A stretch of 64,000 nucleotides of DNA, taken from Glycomyces tenuis DSM 44171 (lineage in GTDB: Bacteria; Actinomycetota; Actinomycetes; Mycobacteriales; Micromonosporaceae). The position numbers were made by a program, and so were the translations under genes. Below the pieces are notes generated by a model. The model was not told the origin of the DNA and did no database searches. It worked only from the letters and a program-made list of their open reading frames with translations. The stretch spans positions 124,001 through 188,000 of the forward strand of contig NZ_ATYW01000003.1 in NCBI RefSeq assembly GCF_000427885.1, read 5' to 3'. Each line of letters begins with the position of its first letter. Within the stretch, counting starts at the first letter, position 1. Below are positions 24,608-35,270 of the stretch, in pieces.

Positions 24608-25099
24608 ATGAGCGCCGGAGACTTCGAGAGCCGCTGGCTGTCTCCTGAGGTGAACGCCGTCTGGACGCAGTTCCTGACCGTCACCCACCGGCTGGAGCAG
24701 CGGATCGAGCGCCGCCTTCAGGAGCACCACGGCATCTCCCACACCCAGTACGAGATCATGGTCCGCCTCGCCGACGCCGACGGGGACCACCTGCGCATGA
24801 GCGAGCTGGCCGAGCGCATCGTCACCGCCAAGAGCGCCGTCACCTACCAGGCCAAGCGGCTCGCCGACATGGGCCTGGTCGAGACCCACAAATGCGACCA
24901 TGACAACCGCGCCACCTGGGTCACCCTCACCGCCGCCGGGCGCGGGCGCCTGGAAGAGGCCGGGCCGTGCATCCTCTCGCTCGTGCGCGAGGTCTTCCTC
25001 GACTCCCTCGACTGCGACCAGGCCACCGCGCTCACCAAGATCCTCGGCACGCTCTCGGCCAACCTCGACGACGCCGAACGGCCGGTCAAGACGCAGTGA
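24608..25099 (+). CDS. MarR family transcriptional regulator
   Basis: The 163-residue protein has the MarR fold: helices H1-H2 (EQRIERRLQEHHGISHTQYE), the recognition region MSELAERIVTAKSAVTYQAKRL, the wing CDHDNRATWVTLTAAGRG and C-terminal dimer helices. The ATG at 24608 follows AAAGGGGG. It lies between the cell-wall hydrolase and the dcw cluster, 37 bp before murE, but murE has its own -10 element. Whether it controls wall genes is unknown. Confidence 0.88.
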   Translation: MSAGDFESRWLSPEVNAVWTQFLTVTHRLEQRIERRLQEHHGISHTQYEIMVRLADADGDHLRMSELAERIVTAKSAVTYQAKRLADMGLVETHKCDHDNRATWVTLTAAGRGRLEEAGPCILSLVREVFLDSLDCDQATALTKILGTLSANLDDAERPVKTQ

Positions 25100-25124
25100 T
25101 CATTTCCCGGCCCGTCCTGCGGTG

Positions 25125-25130
25125 TAGGGT
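25125..25130 (+). promoter_or_regulatory. -10 element of the dcw operon (murE)
   Basis: TAGGGT ends 6 nt before the GTG at 25137, so the main dcw transcript is predicted to be leaderless and to begin at murE. Confidence 0.45.
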
Positions 25131-25136
25131 CAGGCC

Positions 25137-26630
25137 GTGTCAACCTTTCCGAGGCCCGAGGACACCAGGCCCTACCGGGTCGCCGACCTCGCCGACCTGA
25201 TTCCCGCAGCCGAGGACTCCGAGCTCACCGTCACCGGCGTGAGCCTCGCGGCCGCGCTCGTCGAACCCGGCGACCTGTTCGCGGCGCTGCCCGGCTCCAG
25301 GCGCCACGGCGCCGAGTTCACCGAGCAGGCCGCCGACCGCGGCGCGGTGTGCGTCCTCACCGACGCCCGAGGCGCCGAGCTCGTCGCCGGACGCCTGCCG
25401 GTCCTGGTCGCCGACGAGCCCCGAGAGCTCACCGGCGGCATCGCCGCCCGCGTCTGGGGCGACCCGTCCCGGCACCTCAACCTCATCGGCATCACCGGCA
25501 CCAACGGCAAGACCTCCACGGCCTACCTCGTCGAGGCCGGCCTCACCCGCGCCGGGCGCACCACCGGCATCATCGGCACCGTCGAGACCCGCATCGCCGA
25601 CCAGGTCATCCGCTCCGAGCGCACCACCCCCGAGGCCCCCGAACTCCAGGCGCTCCTGGCCGTCGCGCTCGAACGCGGCGTCACCGACGTGGTCATGGAG
25701 GTCTCCAGCCACGCCCTCGCGCTCGGCAGGGTCGCCGGCTGCCGCTTCGCCGCCGCCGGGTACACCATGTTCGGCACCGACCACCTCGACTTCCACGCCG
25801 ACCTCGACGACTACTTCAACGCCAAGGCCAAGCTGTTCGACGGGCGCGCCGAGACCGAGATCCTCAACGCCGACGACGAGCGCGTCGCCATCCTCGCGGG
25901 CCGGGGAACCCTCCTGTTCTCCCTGCGCGACCCCGAAGCCGACTACTACGCCCACGACATCGCCGCCGACGGCTTCACACAGACGTTCCAACTGCGCGGC
26001 CCCCACGGCGAGGCCAAGGGCCGGGTCAACATGCCCGGCCGCCACAACGTCGCCAACGCCGCCCTCGCCGCCGCCCTCCTCGAAGCGGCCGGCGTCGACC
26101 TCGCCGACGGACTCGCCGGGATCGCCTCCTGCCGCGGCGTGCCCGGCCGCATGGAACTCGTCTCCGGCTCGGCCCCGGTGCGCGGCGTCGTCGACTACGC
26201 CCACAAGCCCGAGGCGATCACCGCCGTCCTCGACTCCCTGCGGGAGTCGACCCCCGGCAAGGTCATCGCGATCCTCGGCGCCGGCGGCGACCGCGACCGG
26301 TCCAAGCGCCCGCTCATGGGCGCCGCGGCGGCCCGGGGAGCCGACCTCGTCGTCGTCACCGACGACAACCCGCGCACCGAAGACCCCGCGCGCATCCGCG
26401 ACGAGGTGGCCGCCGCCGTGCGAGGCGTGCCCTGCCGTAATATTCCGGGGCGGGAACTCGCCGTGCGCGAAGCCGCGAACGCGGCCGCTCCCGGCGACAC
26501 CATCGCCTTGCTGGGCAAGGGCCACGAGACGGTCATCGAGACCGCCGAAGGCCCGGTGGAGAGCGACGACCGCGAGCTCCTCGCCAGAGCGCTGCGCGAA
26601 GTCGGCTGGGCCGCATCCGCGCCCGCATAG
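25137..26630 (+). CDS. murE: UDP-N-acetylmuramoyl-L-alanyl-D-glutamate--2,6-diaminopimelate ligase
   Basis: The 497-residue Mur ligase has the ATP loop GITGTNGKTST, the carbamylated-lysine region (DYFNAKAKLFDG) and the DNPRTEDP motif, which selects meso-diaminopimelate over lysine. It adds the third residue of the peptidoglycan stem in the cytoplasm. It is the first gene of a seven-gene run to murC. In most actinobacteria ftsI would precede it; here a MarR gene does. Confidence 0.97.
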   Translation: MSTFPRPEDTRPYRVADLADLIPAAEDSELTVTGVSLAAALVEPGDLFAALPGSRRHGAEFTEQAADRGAVCVLTDARGAELVAGRLPVLVADEPRELTGGIAARVWGDPSRHLNLIGITGTNGKTSTAYLVEAGLTRAGRTTGIIGTVETRIADQVIRSERTTPEAPELQALLAVALERGVTDVVMEVSSHALALGRVAGCRFAAAGYTMFGTDHLDFHADLDDYFNAKAKLFDGRAETEILNADDERVAILAGRGTLLFSLRDPEADYYAHDIAADGFTQTFQLRGPHGEAKGRVNMPGRHNVANAALAAALLEAAGVDLADGLAGIASCRGVPGRMELVSGSAPVRGVVDYAHKPEAITAVLDSLRESTPGKVIAILGAGGDRDRSKRPLMGAAAARGADLVVVTDDNPRTEDPARIRDEVAAAVRGVPCRNIPGRELAVREAANAAAPGDTIALLGKGHETVIETAEGPVESDDRELLARALREVGWAASAPA

Positions 26631-26662
26631 CACTCACCGAATCGAACAGGAGGAGCCGCCGC

Positions 26663-28069
26663 GTGATCCCCATGAGCCTGGCCGAGATCGCCACCGCCGC
26701 CGAAGGCAGACTGAGCGAGACGGCGGACCCGGAGGCGGTCGTCACCGGCGGGATCGAGCACGACTCCCGCAAAGTCGGACCGGGCGGCCTGTTCCTGGCC
26801 CTCCCCGGCGAGAAGGTCGACGGGCACGACTTCGCTCCCAAGGCCGAGGCCCAGGGCGCGGTGGCGACCATCGCCACCCGCCCGATCGACTCCCCGGCCG
26901 TCTACGTCGACGAAGGCCTGCGCGCCCTCGCCGGCATCGCCCGCGAAACCGCCCGCCGCAGCGAGGCCACCGTCGTGGGCGTCACCGGCTCCAACGGCAA
27001 GACCTCCACCAAGGACCTCATCGGACACCTGTGCGCGAGCCTCGGGCCCACCGTCGCCACCGAAGGCAACTTCAACAACGAACTGGGCCACCCCTACACC
27101 GTCTGCCGCCTCGCGCCCGACACCCGCTACCTCGTACTCGAACTCGCCGCGCGCGGCATCGGACACATCACCGAGCTGTGCGAGATCGCCCCGCCGCACA
27201 TCGGGGCCGTGCTCAACGTCGGCATCTCCCACCTCGACGGCTTCGGCTCCATCGAGACCACCGCCGAGGCCAAGAGCGAACTGCCGCGCTTCCTCGCCCC
27301 CGAGGGCACCGCCGTCCTCAACGCCGACGACCCCCGCGTCGCGGCCATGGCCGAGCGGACCCGCGCGCAGGTGCTCACCTTCGGCGTCCAGAACCCCGCC
27401 GACATCGCCGCCGCCGACGTCGAAGCCGGCGACGGCCGCCACCGCTTCACCCTGCGCACCCCCGACGGCGACGCCCCCGTCCGGCTGCGGCTGTGGGGCG
27501 GCCACCACGTCCACAACGCGCTCGCCGCCGCCGCCGTCGCCTGGCGGCTCGGCGCGAGCCCCGACCACATCGCCGAGCAACTCTCCGAAGCCGGACGCAA
27601 GTCCGAGCGCCGGATGGACGTCTTCACCCTCCCCGACGGCACCACCGTCATCGACGACTCCTACAACGCCAACCCCGCCTCGATGGGCGCCGCCATCCGC
27701 GCCCTCGGCCAGCTCCCCACGGCCGGGCGCCGCATCGCGGTCCTCGGCCTCATGGCCGACCTCGAGGAACTCAGCGACGAATGCCACCGCCGCGCGGGGG
27801 AGCAGGCCGCTGAAGCCGGCGTCGACGAACTCATCGCGATCGGCGACGGCACCGAACCGATCGTTGAAGGCGCAGCCGGAAACGATCATGAGCACAGCAT
27901 CGACGGCGCCAACGGAGTCGTCGCAACCCACGTACCCGACCAGACCGCGGCGATCGAACTGCTGCGGACCCGGCTGCGCTCCGGCGACAGCGTCCTGGTG
28001 AAAGGCTCCCGCCACCGCACCTGGGACGTCGCCGATCATCTGCGCGCCAAGGAGGACAACGACCAGTGA
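26663..28069 (+). CDS. murF: UDP-MurNAc-tripeptide--D-alanyl-D-alanine ligase
   Basis: The 468-residue Mur ligase has the ATP loop [24 protein letters not shown] and [11 protein letters not shown], which are MurF signatures. It attaches D-Ala-D-Ala to the UDP-MurNAc tripeptide. The GTG at 26663 has AGGAGGAG upstream. Its stop overlaps the GTG of mraY (GTGA), so the two are translationally coupled. Confidence 0.96.
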   Translation: MIPMSLAEIATAAEGRLSETADPEAVVTGGIEHDSRKVGPGGLFLALPGEKVDGHDFAPKAEAQGAVATIATRPIDSPAVYVDEGLRALAGIARETARRSEATVVGVTGSNGKTSTKDLIGHLCASLGPTVATEGNFNNELGHPYTVCRLAPDTRYLVLELAARGIGHITELCEIAPPHIGAVLNVGISHLDGFGSIETTAEAKSELPRFLAPEGTAVLNADDPRVAAMAERTRAQVLTFGVQNPADIAAADVEAGDGRHRFTLRTPDGDAPVRLRLWGGHHVHNALAAAAVAWRLGASPDHIAEQLSEAGRKSERRMDVFTLPDGTTVIDDSYNANPASMGAAIRALGQLPTAGRRIAVLGLMADLEELSDECHRRAGEQAAEAGVDELIAIGDGTEPIVEGAAGNDHEHSIDGANGVVATHVPDQTAAIELLRTRLRSGDSVLVKGSRHRTWDVADHLRAKEDNDQ

Positions 28070-29196
28070 GAGCCGTAATCATCGCCGCGTTCGTGGCGTT
28101 CGCGCTCACCATGGCGCTCACCCCTGTCGCGGCCAGGGCCTTCCGCAGGCTCAAGGCCGGACAGCCCATCCGAACCGACGGCCCCCAGACCCACCTCACC
28201 AAGGCCGGCACCCCCACCATGGGCGGCGTCGTCTTCATCTTCACCACCGTCGTCGCCTACATCGTCGGCCACCTCGTCCTCATGGCGCTCCCCGAGGCCG
28301 ACACCGAGGCGTTCTCCCGGCCGACCAACTTCACCGCCACCGGACTCGTCCTCATCGGACTGTTCGTGACCTGCGGTTTCGTCGGCTTCATCGACGACTG
28401 GCTCAAGATCCGCAAGAAGCACTCCGGCGGCATCTCCGGCAAGATGAAGATGCTCGGCCTCACCATCGCCGCCGCCATCTTCGGCGTCATCGCCCTCTAC
28501 TACACCGGCTCGGTCGACGACCCCGCCATATCCGACACCGTCGCCACCCCGTACCTGTCCTTCACCCAGGACATCGACTGGCTGCCGCTGACCAACATCG
28601 GCGCCGTCGTCCTCTTCGTCTTCGTCGTCAACGCCACCGCCAACGGCGTCAACCTCACCGACGGCCTCGACGGCCTCGCCACCGGCGCGTCCATGATGGC
28701 CTTCGCCGCCTACCTCATCATCGGCTTCTGGCAGTACCGCCACTGGTGCGGCGGCGCCGGAGAGGCGCTCTCCGCGAACTACTGCTACGACGTCCGCGAC
28801 CCCCTCGAGATCGCGCTCATCGCGGGAGCCGCCGCCGGAGCCATGTTCGGCTTCCTGTGGTGGAACACCTCGCCGGCGAAGATCTTCATGGGCGACTCCG
28901 GGGCCCTCGGCCTCGGCGGCCTCATCGGCGGACTCGCGCTCGCCTCCAAGACGATCCTGCTGCTGCCGATCATCGGCGCCCTGTTCGTCATCATCACCTT
29001 CAGCGTCATGGTCCAGATCACCTCGTTCAAGCTGACCGGCCGCCGCGTCTTCCGCATGGCGCCGCTCCAGCACCACTTCGAACTCGCCGGATGGTCCGAG
29101 GTCAACATCGTCGTCCGCTTCTGGATCATCGCCGGCATCGGCATGGGCATCGGCCTGGGCTTCTTCTTCGCCGACTTCCTCAGAGTCGCCGGGTAG
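28066..29196 (+). CDS. mraY: Phospho-N-acetylmuramoyl-pentapeptide transferase
   Basis: The 376-residue polytopic membrane protein has about ten segments and the MraY motifs [12 protein letters not shown] (catalytic Asp pair), [12 protein letters not shown] and [12 protein letters not shown]. It joins phospho-MurNAc-pentapeptide to undecaprenyl phosphate, giving lipid I at the inner face of the membrane. It starts inside the murF stop codon and is followed by murD after a few bases. Confidence 0.97.
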   Translation: MRAVIIAAFVAFALTMALTPVAARAFRRLKAGQPIRTDGPQTHLTKAGTPTMGGVVFIFTTVVAYIVGHLVLMALPEADTEAFSRPTNFTATGLVLIGLFVTCGFVGFIDDWLKIRKKHSGGISGKMKMLGLTIAAAIFGVIALYYTGSVDDPAISDTVATPYLSFTQDIDWLPLTNIGAVVLFVFVVNATANGVNLTDGLDGLATGASMMAFAAYLIIGFWQYRHWCGGAGEALSANYCYDVRDPLEIALIAGAAAGAMFGFLWWNTSPAKIFMGDSGALGLGGLIGGLALASKTILLLPIIGALFVIITFSVMVQITSFKLTGRRVFRMAPLQHHFELAGWSEVNIVVRFWIIAGIGMGIGLGFFFADFLRVAG

Positions 29197-29206
29197 GGGG
29201 ATGGAG

Positions 29207-30613
29207 ATGGCCGACCGATTCCTCGTCGCCGGAGCACGGGTCGCCGGGACCGCCTGCGCCGAGGCCCTCCTCGCGCAGGGCAAGGCCGTCACCGTCTACG
29301 ACCGCGACGACTCCGAGCGGCTCGCCGCGCTCGCCGCGCTCGGCGCCCGGACCGTCGCCGCCGAGGACTTCGACCCCGCGCTGCTCGACGACGTCGACGA
29401 GGTCGTGCTCTCGCCGGGCTTTCCGCCCCACCACCCGGTCGCCGTCGCCGCCCGCGAACGCGGGCTCGAGACCTACTCCGAGCCCGAGCTCGCCTGGCGG
29501 CTGCGCGAACCGGGCGCCCCGCGCTGGCTGGCCGTCACCGGCACCAACGGCAAGACCACGACCACCACCATGCTCGCGGCGATGCTCAGGGCCGGCGGGC
29601 TGCGCAGCGCCGCCCTCGGCAACATCGGCGAACCGCTCGTGTTCGCCGCGAACGGTCCCTACGACGTCCTCGCCGTCGAGCTGTCCAGCCAGCAGCTCCA
29701 CTGGTCGAAGCTGCTGGCCCCCGAGGCCGGGGCGATCCTCAACCTCGCCGCCGACCACCTCTCCTGGCACGGCGGCTACGACGCCTACGCCGAAGCGAAG
29801 ACCGCGATCTGGCGCGGCGGCACCGCGATCGTCAACCTCGACGACCCCCACGTCACCGCCCTCGCCGAGCAGTCCACCGCCGAGACGATCGGCTTCACCC
29901 TCGCCGAGCCCGAACCGGGCCAGTTCGGCGTAGTCGCAGACAAGCCGAACCGAGGGCGCAGCGGCGTCGCCCTCGGCCACCTCGTCGACTACACCGGCGG
30001 CCGCCCGGTGCGGATCTGCCGGGCCGACGAGGTGCGGCCCGCCGGGGACCACAACGTCGCCAACGCCCTCGCCGCCGCCGCGCTGGCCTCGCGGGTGGGC
30101 GTCGGCCCCGAGGACATCGCCCGCGCGATCCGCGAATACGAGCCCGAACCGCACCGCAACGTCACCGTCGCCGCTTCCGGCGGCATCACCTGGGTGGACG
30201 ACTCCAAGGCCACCAACCCGCACGCCGCCGCCGCCGCGCTCGCCGCCTACGACTCCGTCGTCTGGATCGCCGGAGGCCAGCTCAAAGGCGTCGACATCGA
30301 CGAGCTCGTCGCCCGCTTCGCCACGAAACTGCGCGGCGCGATCCTCATCGGCCAGGACCGGGCCCAGATCGCCGACGCGCTGGCGCGACACGCCCCCGGC
30401 CTCCCCGTCACCGTCCTCGACGGCGGGGACGATGCGGTCATGACCGACGTCGCGGCCCGCGCGGCCGAACTCGCCGAAGCCGGAGACACCGTCCTGCTGT
30501 CCCCGGCCGCGGCCTCCTACGACATGTTCGGCTCCTACGCCCACCGCGGGGACGCCTTCACCGCCGCCGTCAGGCAGACTCTCGGTATGGACGACCCGAG
30601 CGAGACCTCGTGA
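29207..30613 (+). CDS. murD: UDP-N-acetylmuramoyl-L-alanine--D-glutamate ligase
   Basis: The Mur ligase (468 residues from this start) has the ATP loop GTNGKTTTTTML, the lid GNIGEPL, ELSSQQL, ADHLSWHGGYDAYAEAK with the lysine to be carbamylated, and WVDDSKATNPHAA. I prefer the ATG at 29207 because GGGGG lies 6 nt upstream; the ATG at 29201 in the same frame sits directly on that sequence. Its stop overlaps the GTG of ftsW. Unlike ftsW, murG and murC, its motifs are entirely standard. Confidence 0.95.
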   Translation: MADRFLVAGARVAGTACAEALLAQGKAVTVYDRDDSERLAALAALGARTVAAEDFDPALLDDVDEVVLSPGFPPHHPVAVAARERGLETYSEPELAWRLREPGAPRWLAVTGTNGKTTTTTMLAAMLRAGGLRSAALGNIGEPLVFAANGPYDVLAVELSSQQLHWSKLLAPEAGAILNLAADHLSWHGGYDAYAEAKTAIWRGGTAIVNLDDPHVTALAEQSTAETIGFTLAEPEPGQFGVVADKPNRGRSGVALGHLVDYTGGRPVRICRADEVRPAGDHNVANALAAAALASRVGVGPEDIARAIREYEPEPHRNVTVAASGGITWVDDSKATNPHAAAAALAAYDSVVWIAGGQLKGVDIDELVARFATKLRGAILIGQDRAQIADALARHAPGLPVTVLDGGDDAVMTDVAARAAELAEAGDTVLLSPAAASYDMFGSYAHRGDAFTAAVRQTLGMDDPSETS

Positions 30614-31878
30614 GGTCCGGCTTCACCGAGACGCTCCGAGGCCTGCTCGACCGACCGCTGGCCTCGTACTACCTGCTGCTGTCCTCCAGCGCGCTCCTGC
30701 TCACCATCGGCCTGGTCATGGTCTTCTCCGCGACCATGGTCGAGTCCTACTCCGAGAACGGCGACGCCTTCGCCATCGTCGTCCGGCAGGCCACGTGGGC
30801 GCTGGTCGGCCTGGTCGGCTTCTGGATCGCCCAGCGCCTCCCGGCCCGCACCTACCGCAGCGTCTCCCGGCCGCTGCTCGTCTTCTCGGTGATCCTCGGC
30901 CTGATCTTGCTCGCCCCGAACTTCGGGAACTCGGTCGTCGGCACCGACGACCTGTGGATCCACCTCGGGCCCGTCCAGTTCCAGCCCGGCGAGCTCGCCA
31001 AGTTCGCGCTGCTGCTGTGGGTGGCCGACTCGCTGGTGCGCCTCGGCCCGCGCATCGCCTCCTGGCGGGACCTCGCCGTCCCGCTGTTCCCCATCGCGGG
31101 CCTGTCGATGATCATCATCGGCTACTCCGACTTGGGCACCATGCTCATCATCGTCGCCATGTTCATCGGCCTGCTGTGGTCGGCCGGGGTGCCGATGCGC
31201 ATCCTCGGCACCCTCTTCGCCATCGCCCTCGCCGGATCGGCCCTCCTCATCGCCTTCGAGGGCTACCGCATGGAGCGCATCGTCTCCTTCAACCGCCCCG
31301 AGGACTTCGCCGACGGCTGGGGCTACCAGGCCATCCAGGGCTACTACGCGATCGCCGACGGCGGCTGGTTCGGCGTCGGCCTCGGCGAGAGCCGCCAGAA
31401 GTGGGAATGGCTCCCCAACGGCCACAACGACTTCATCTTCGCGCTCATCGCCGAGGAACTCGGCGTCGTCGGCTGCCTGGTGATCCTGGCGCTGTTCGGC
31501 GTCCTCGTCTACACCGGCTTCCGCATCGCGCGCCGCTCGGCGGACCCGTTCCGCAAGCTCGTGGCGGCCGGCGTCACGATGTGGCTGGCCGGCCAGGCGT
31601 TCATCAACATCGGCGGCGTCCTCGGCCTCATCCCCATCACCGGGGTCCCGCTGCCGTTCATCTCCGACGGCGGCACGGCGCTGGTCGTCGTGCTCGCCGC
31701 CGTCGGGATGCTCGCCGGCTTCGCGCGTGCCGAACCCGACGCCGCCGTGGCACTGCGGGCGCGCAATCCGTCCCGTCTCGTACGATTCCTGTGGGCACCC
31801 CTGCCTCCAGCGCCCGCCGGCGCCGAGAGCGGCTCCTCGTCCAAGCAGACCAGCGGGAGCAGGACTCCCTCCGGCTGA
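30610..31878 (+). CDS. ftsW: FtsW-type SEDS lipid II polymerase
   Basis: The 422-residue protein has about ten membrane segments and a SEDS fold. The conserved acidic residue region is present (GPVQFQPGELAKFALLLW), but the usual QPSE reads QPGE, GARRWI is replaced by GTDDLWIHL, and the late GVPLPFISDGGTAL has Asp where most SEDS proteins have Tyr or Ala. It should polymerise lipid II with a class B PBP at the septum; no ftsI is in this cluster. The GTG overlaps the murD stop. The C-terminal tail after residue ~385 is Pro/Ser-rich. Confidence 0.93.
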   Translation: MRSGFTETLRGLLDRPLASYYLLLSSSALLLTIGLVMVFSATMVESYSENGDAFAIVVRQATWALVGLVGFWIAQRLPARTYRSVSRPLLVFSVILGLILLAPNFGNSVVGTDDLWIHLGPVQFQPGELAKFALLLWVADSLVRLGPRIASWRDLAVPLFPIAGLSMIIIGYSDLGTMLIIVAMFIGLLWSAGVPMRILGTLFAIALAGSALLIAFEGYRMERIVSFNRPEDFADGWGYQAIQGYYAIADGGWFGVGLGESRQKWEWLPNGHNDFIFALIAEELGVVGCLVILALFGVLVYTGFRIARRSADPFRKLVAAGVTMWLAGQAFINIGGVLGLIPITGVPLPFISDGGTALVVVLAAVGMLAGFARAEPDAAVALRARNPSRLVRFLWAPLPPAPAGAESGSSSKQTSGSRTPSG

Positions 31879-31926
31879 TCGGGCGAGCAACCCCGAGTCC
31901 GACACCGTCCCTTCGACCAGAAAGCC

Positions 31927-33042
31927 TTGAAGTTGCCTCAGCTACGATCGGCCGTCCTCGCCGGAGGCGGCACCGGCGGCCACATCTACCCGCTCCTGGC
32001 GTACGCCGACTGCCTGCGCCGCCACGACCCCGGCATCCGCATCACCTGCCTCGGCACCGAGAAGGGCCTGGAGAACGAGCTCATCCCCAAGGCCGGCTAC
32101 GAGCTGCGCAACGTCCCCGCGCACCAGCTGCCGCGCAAGGTCAACGTCGACCTGCTGCTGACCGCGCCGCGCATGCTCAAGGCCATGAAGGCGACCCGTG
32201 CGATCCTCGACGAGGTGCAGGCCGACGTCGTGGTCGGTTTCGGCGGCTACGTCGCCGTCCCCGCCTACCTCGCCGCCTGGCGCCGCAAGACCCCCATGGT
32301 CATCTTCGAGTTCAACGACCCGCCCGGGGTCGCCAACAAGCTCGCCTTGAAGTTCAGCGACAACCTCGCGCTCGGCTTCCCGCACCTGCCGCAGACGTCG
32401 CCGCTGCTGGCCGACGGCACCATCACCGGCGTGCCGCTGCGCCCGGCGATCTCCCGGCTCGACCGGGCCGCCCGCCGCGCCGAGGCCTGCGCCCGCTTCG
32501 GGCTCGACCCGAACCGGCCCGTCCTGTTCGTGTACGGCGGCTCCCAGGGCGCGAACTCCATCAACCAGGCCGTCTCGGGGGCCGCCCACGCGCTCACCCA
32601 CCGCGGCATCCAGGTCCTGCACATCATCGGCGCCCGCCGCGAGGAACCGGTCCACGTGCCGGACGGCCTGCCGGTCGCCTACCGGACGCTGCCCTATCTC
32701 AACGAGATGGAGCTCGGCTACGCCGCCGCCGACATGGTCATGGGCCGCGGCGGCTCCATGACCGTCGCCGAGGTGACCGCGCTGGGCCTGCCGACCGTGT
32801 TCGTGCCGATGCCGTGGGGCAACAAGGAGCAGTACCGCACCGCCGGGCCCGTCGTGGCCGCCGGCGGCGCGATCTTCTGCGACGACGAGAACCTCAACCC
32901 CTCGTGGATCGAGGCCAACCTCGTCCCGCTCATCACCGACCGTGCGAGACTGGCGGCGATGGCCCAAGCCTCCGCGGGCTTCGGACGCCGCGACGGCGAC
33001 GAGGCCCTGAGGCAGTTCACTCTGAAAGCCGTGAACGTATGA
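31927..33042 (+). CDS. murG: UDP-GlcNAc:lipid I N-acetylglucosaminyltransferase (divergent)
   Basis: The 371-residue GT28 protein has AVLAGGGTGGHIYPLLA, VGFGGYVAVPAYLAAW and FVYGGSQGANSIN. Normally conserved blocks differ: FEFNDPPGVANKL in place of HEQN/HEAN, GRGGSMTVAE in place of SRAGAxTxxE, and NKEQYRTAG in place of the DxQxxNA type. It should complete lipid II at the inner membrane face. A TTG start at 31927 is used, with a weak ribosome site. The last codons (FTLKAVNV) are the first copy of the 32-bp repeat that forms the downstream micro-ORFs. Confidence 0.92.
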   Translation: MKLPQLRSAVLAGGGTGGHIYPLLAYADCLRRHDPGIRITCLGTEKGLENELIPKAGYELRNVPAHQLPRKVNVDLLLTAPRMLKAMKATRAILDEVQADVVVGFGGYVAVPAYLAAWRRKTPMVIFEFNDPPGVANKLALKFSDNLALGFPHLPQTSPLLADGTITGVPLRPAISRLDRAARRAEACARFGLDPNRPVLFVYGGSQGANSINQAVSGAAHALTHRGIQVLHIIGARREEPVHVPDGLPVAYRTLPYLNEMELGYAAADMVMGRGGSMTVAEVTALGLPTVFVPMPWGNKEQYRTAGPVVAAGGAIFCDDENLNPSWIEANLVPLITDRARLAAMAQASAGFGRRDGDEALRQFTLKAVNV

Positions 33043-33074
33043 AGCACAGCACTCTGAAAGCCATGAACCCATGA
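33039..33074 (+). CDS. Micro-ORF 1 of the murG-murC ladder (11 aa)
   Basis: It encodes MKHSTLKAMNP. The ATG overlaps the murG stop (ATGA) and its own TGA overlaps the next ATG. GAAAG lies 10 nt before the start. This copy has Met where the others have Val in TLKAV. Too short for a normal domain; it may act through translation itself. Confidence 0.55.
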   Translation: MKHSTLKAMNP

Positions 33075-33106
33075 AGCACAGCACTCTGAAAGCCGTGAAC
33101 TCATGA
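33071..33106 (+). CDS. Micro-ORF 2 of the murG-murC ladder (11 aa)
   Basis: It encodes MKHSTLKAVNS, with ATGA overlaps at both ends and the same GAAAG 10 nt before its ATG. Its TLKAV codons are identical to those ending murG. Confidence 0.55.
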   Translation: MKHSTLKAVNS

Positions 33107-33138
33107 AGCACAGCACGTTGAAGGCCGTGGGCGCATGA
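33103..33138 (+). CDS. Micro-ORF 3 of the murG-murC ladder (11 aa)
   Basis: It encodes MKHSTLKAVGA, with ATGA overlaps at both ends. Relative to copy 2, Thr, Leu and Lys codons differ silently (ACG TTG AAG against ACT CTG AAA), while the two residues before the stop have changed. Confidence 0.55.
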   Translation: MKHSTLKAVGA

Positions 33139-33169
33139 GCGGGCAGAGCACGTTGAAGGCGGTTGCGCG

Positions 33170-33173
<4 letters not shown>
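33135..33173 (+). CDS. Micro-ORF 4 of the murG-murC ladder (12 aa)
   Basis: It encodes MSGQSTLKAVAR. TLKAV is kept with all five codons different from copy 2 (ACG TTG AAG GCG GTT), while the N-terminal residues have changed. Its TGA overlaps the ATG of murC. GAAGG lies 10 nt before that ATG, at the same spacing as in the earlier copies. Confidence 0.55.
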
Positions 33174-34582
<1,409 letters not shown>

Positions 34583-34587
34583 GCCGC

Positions 34588-34622
34588 CCCGGGCCGCGAC
34601 CGGTCTCCGGTCACGGCCCGGG
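34588..34622 (+). terminator. Terminator of the murE-murC operon
   Basis: Arms of 16 bp with one mismatch (34588-34603 and 34607-34622; CCCGGGCCG...CGGCCCGGG) close a 3-nt loop six bases after the murC stop. It separates the Mur genes from ftsQ-ftsZ. Confidence 0.7.
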
Positions 34623-34687
34623 CACGTCTCCGTCGCAATACCGCTGTGCGGGCGTCGCTCGGCACCGCACCGGGGTTCACTGGGAGT

Positions 34688-35182
34688 ATGCGCACGCTTC
34701 TGATCACGCTCCTGGCGGTGTCCGCCGCCGCGGCGCTCGCCGGATGCAGTCCGGAAGACGTGGGTGACGTCGGCGTCGGCGTGAACGCCCAAGGCGATCC
34801 GGTTCTGGTGATGGCCTCGTGCGAAGGGCCCGCCGACAGGATCGAGATCAGCTCCGCGAGCGCCGCCGAGCCCGGGCCGGAGGGCCGGAACTGGGCCACC
34901 GAGCGGGAACTGGAGAACCCCGAACCGAGCTACGCCGATCCGGCGGCCGTCTCCCTGGCCGAACCGGATCCCCGCTGGGAGGACGACGGCGGTCGGCCGG
35001 TGGGCTTCGAGGACGACCGGATCTACCGGGTGCGGGCCTTGCCCGAAGGGGCCGGCACGCTCGGCTCGGTCTCCTTCGAGATGGCCGACCTCGCTGGTCT
35101 GGAGCCCGGCGAGGTCTTGTCGGATCGCGGCATCGCCTCGGTCTCCGAGTTCATCGACCGGGCGCACGAGGCATGCGGCTGA
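34688..35182 (+). CDS. Small lipoprotein of unknown function
   Basis: The 164-residue protein has a lipoprotein signal peptide with lipobox LAGC (lipidated Cys20), then an acidic extracellular domain of ~145 residues with two cysteines (MASC, HEACG) that could form a disulfide. The ATG at 34688 is chosen to place the signal peptide at the N-terminus; the frame is open for 14 codons upstream. No family is recognised. It sits between murC and ftsQ, where actinobacteria do not usually have such a gene. Confidence 0.7.
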   Translation: MRTLLITLLAVSAAAALAGCSPEDVGDVGVGVNAQGDPVLVMASCEGPADRIEISSASAAEPGPEGRNWATERELENPEPSYADPAAVSLAEPDPRWEDDGGRPVGFEDDRIYRVRALPEGAGTLGSVSFEMADLAGLEPGEVLSDRGIASVSEFIDRAHEACG

Positions 35183-35270
35183 GCGGCCGGATGCGTGCCC
35201 GCCCCGGCTCGCCTATAGTTGGCATAGGTCAACACGGTGATCACCACTCGAACCAGCCGAGGAGGCGACG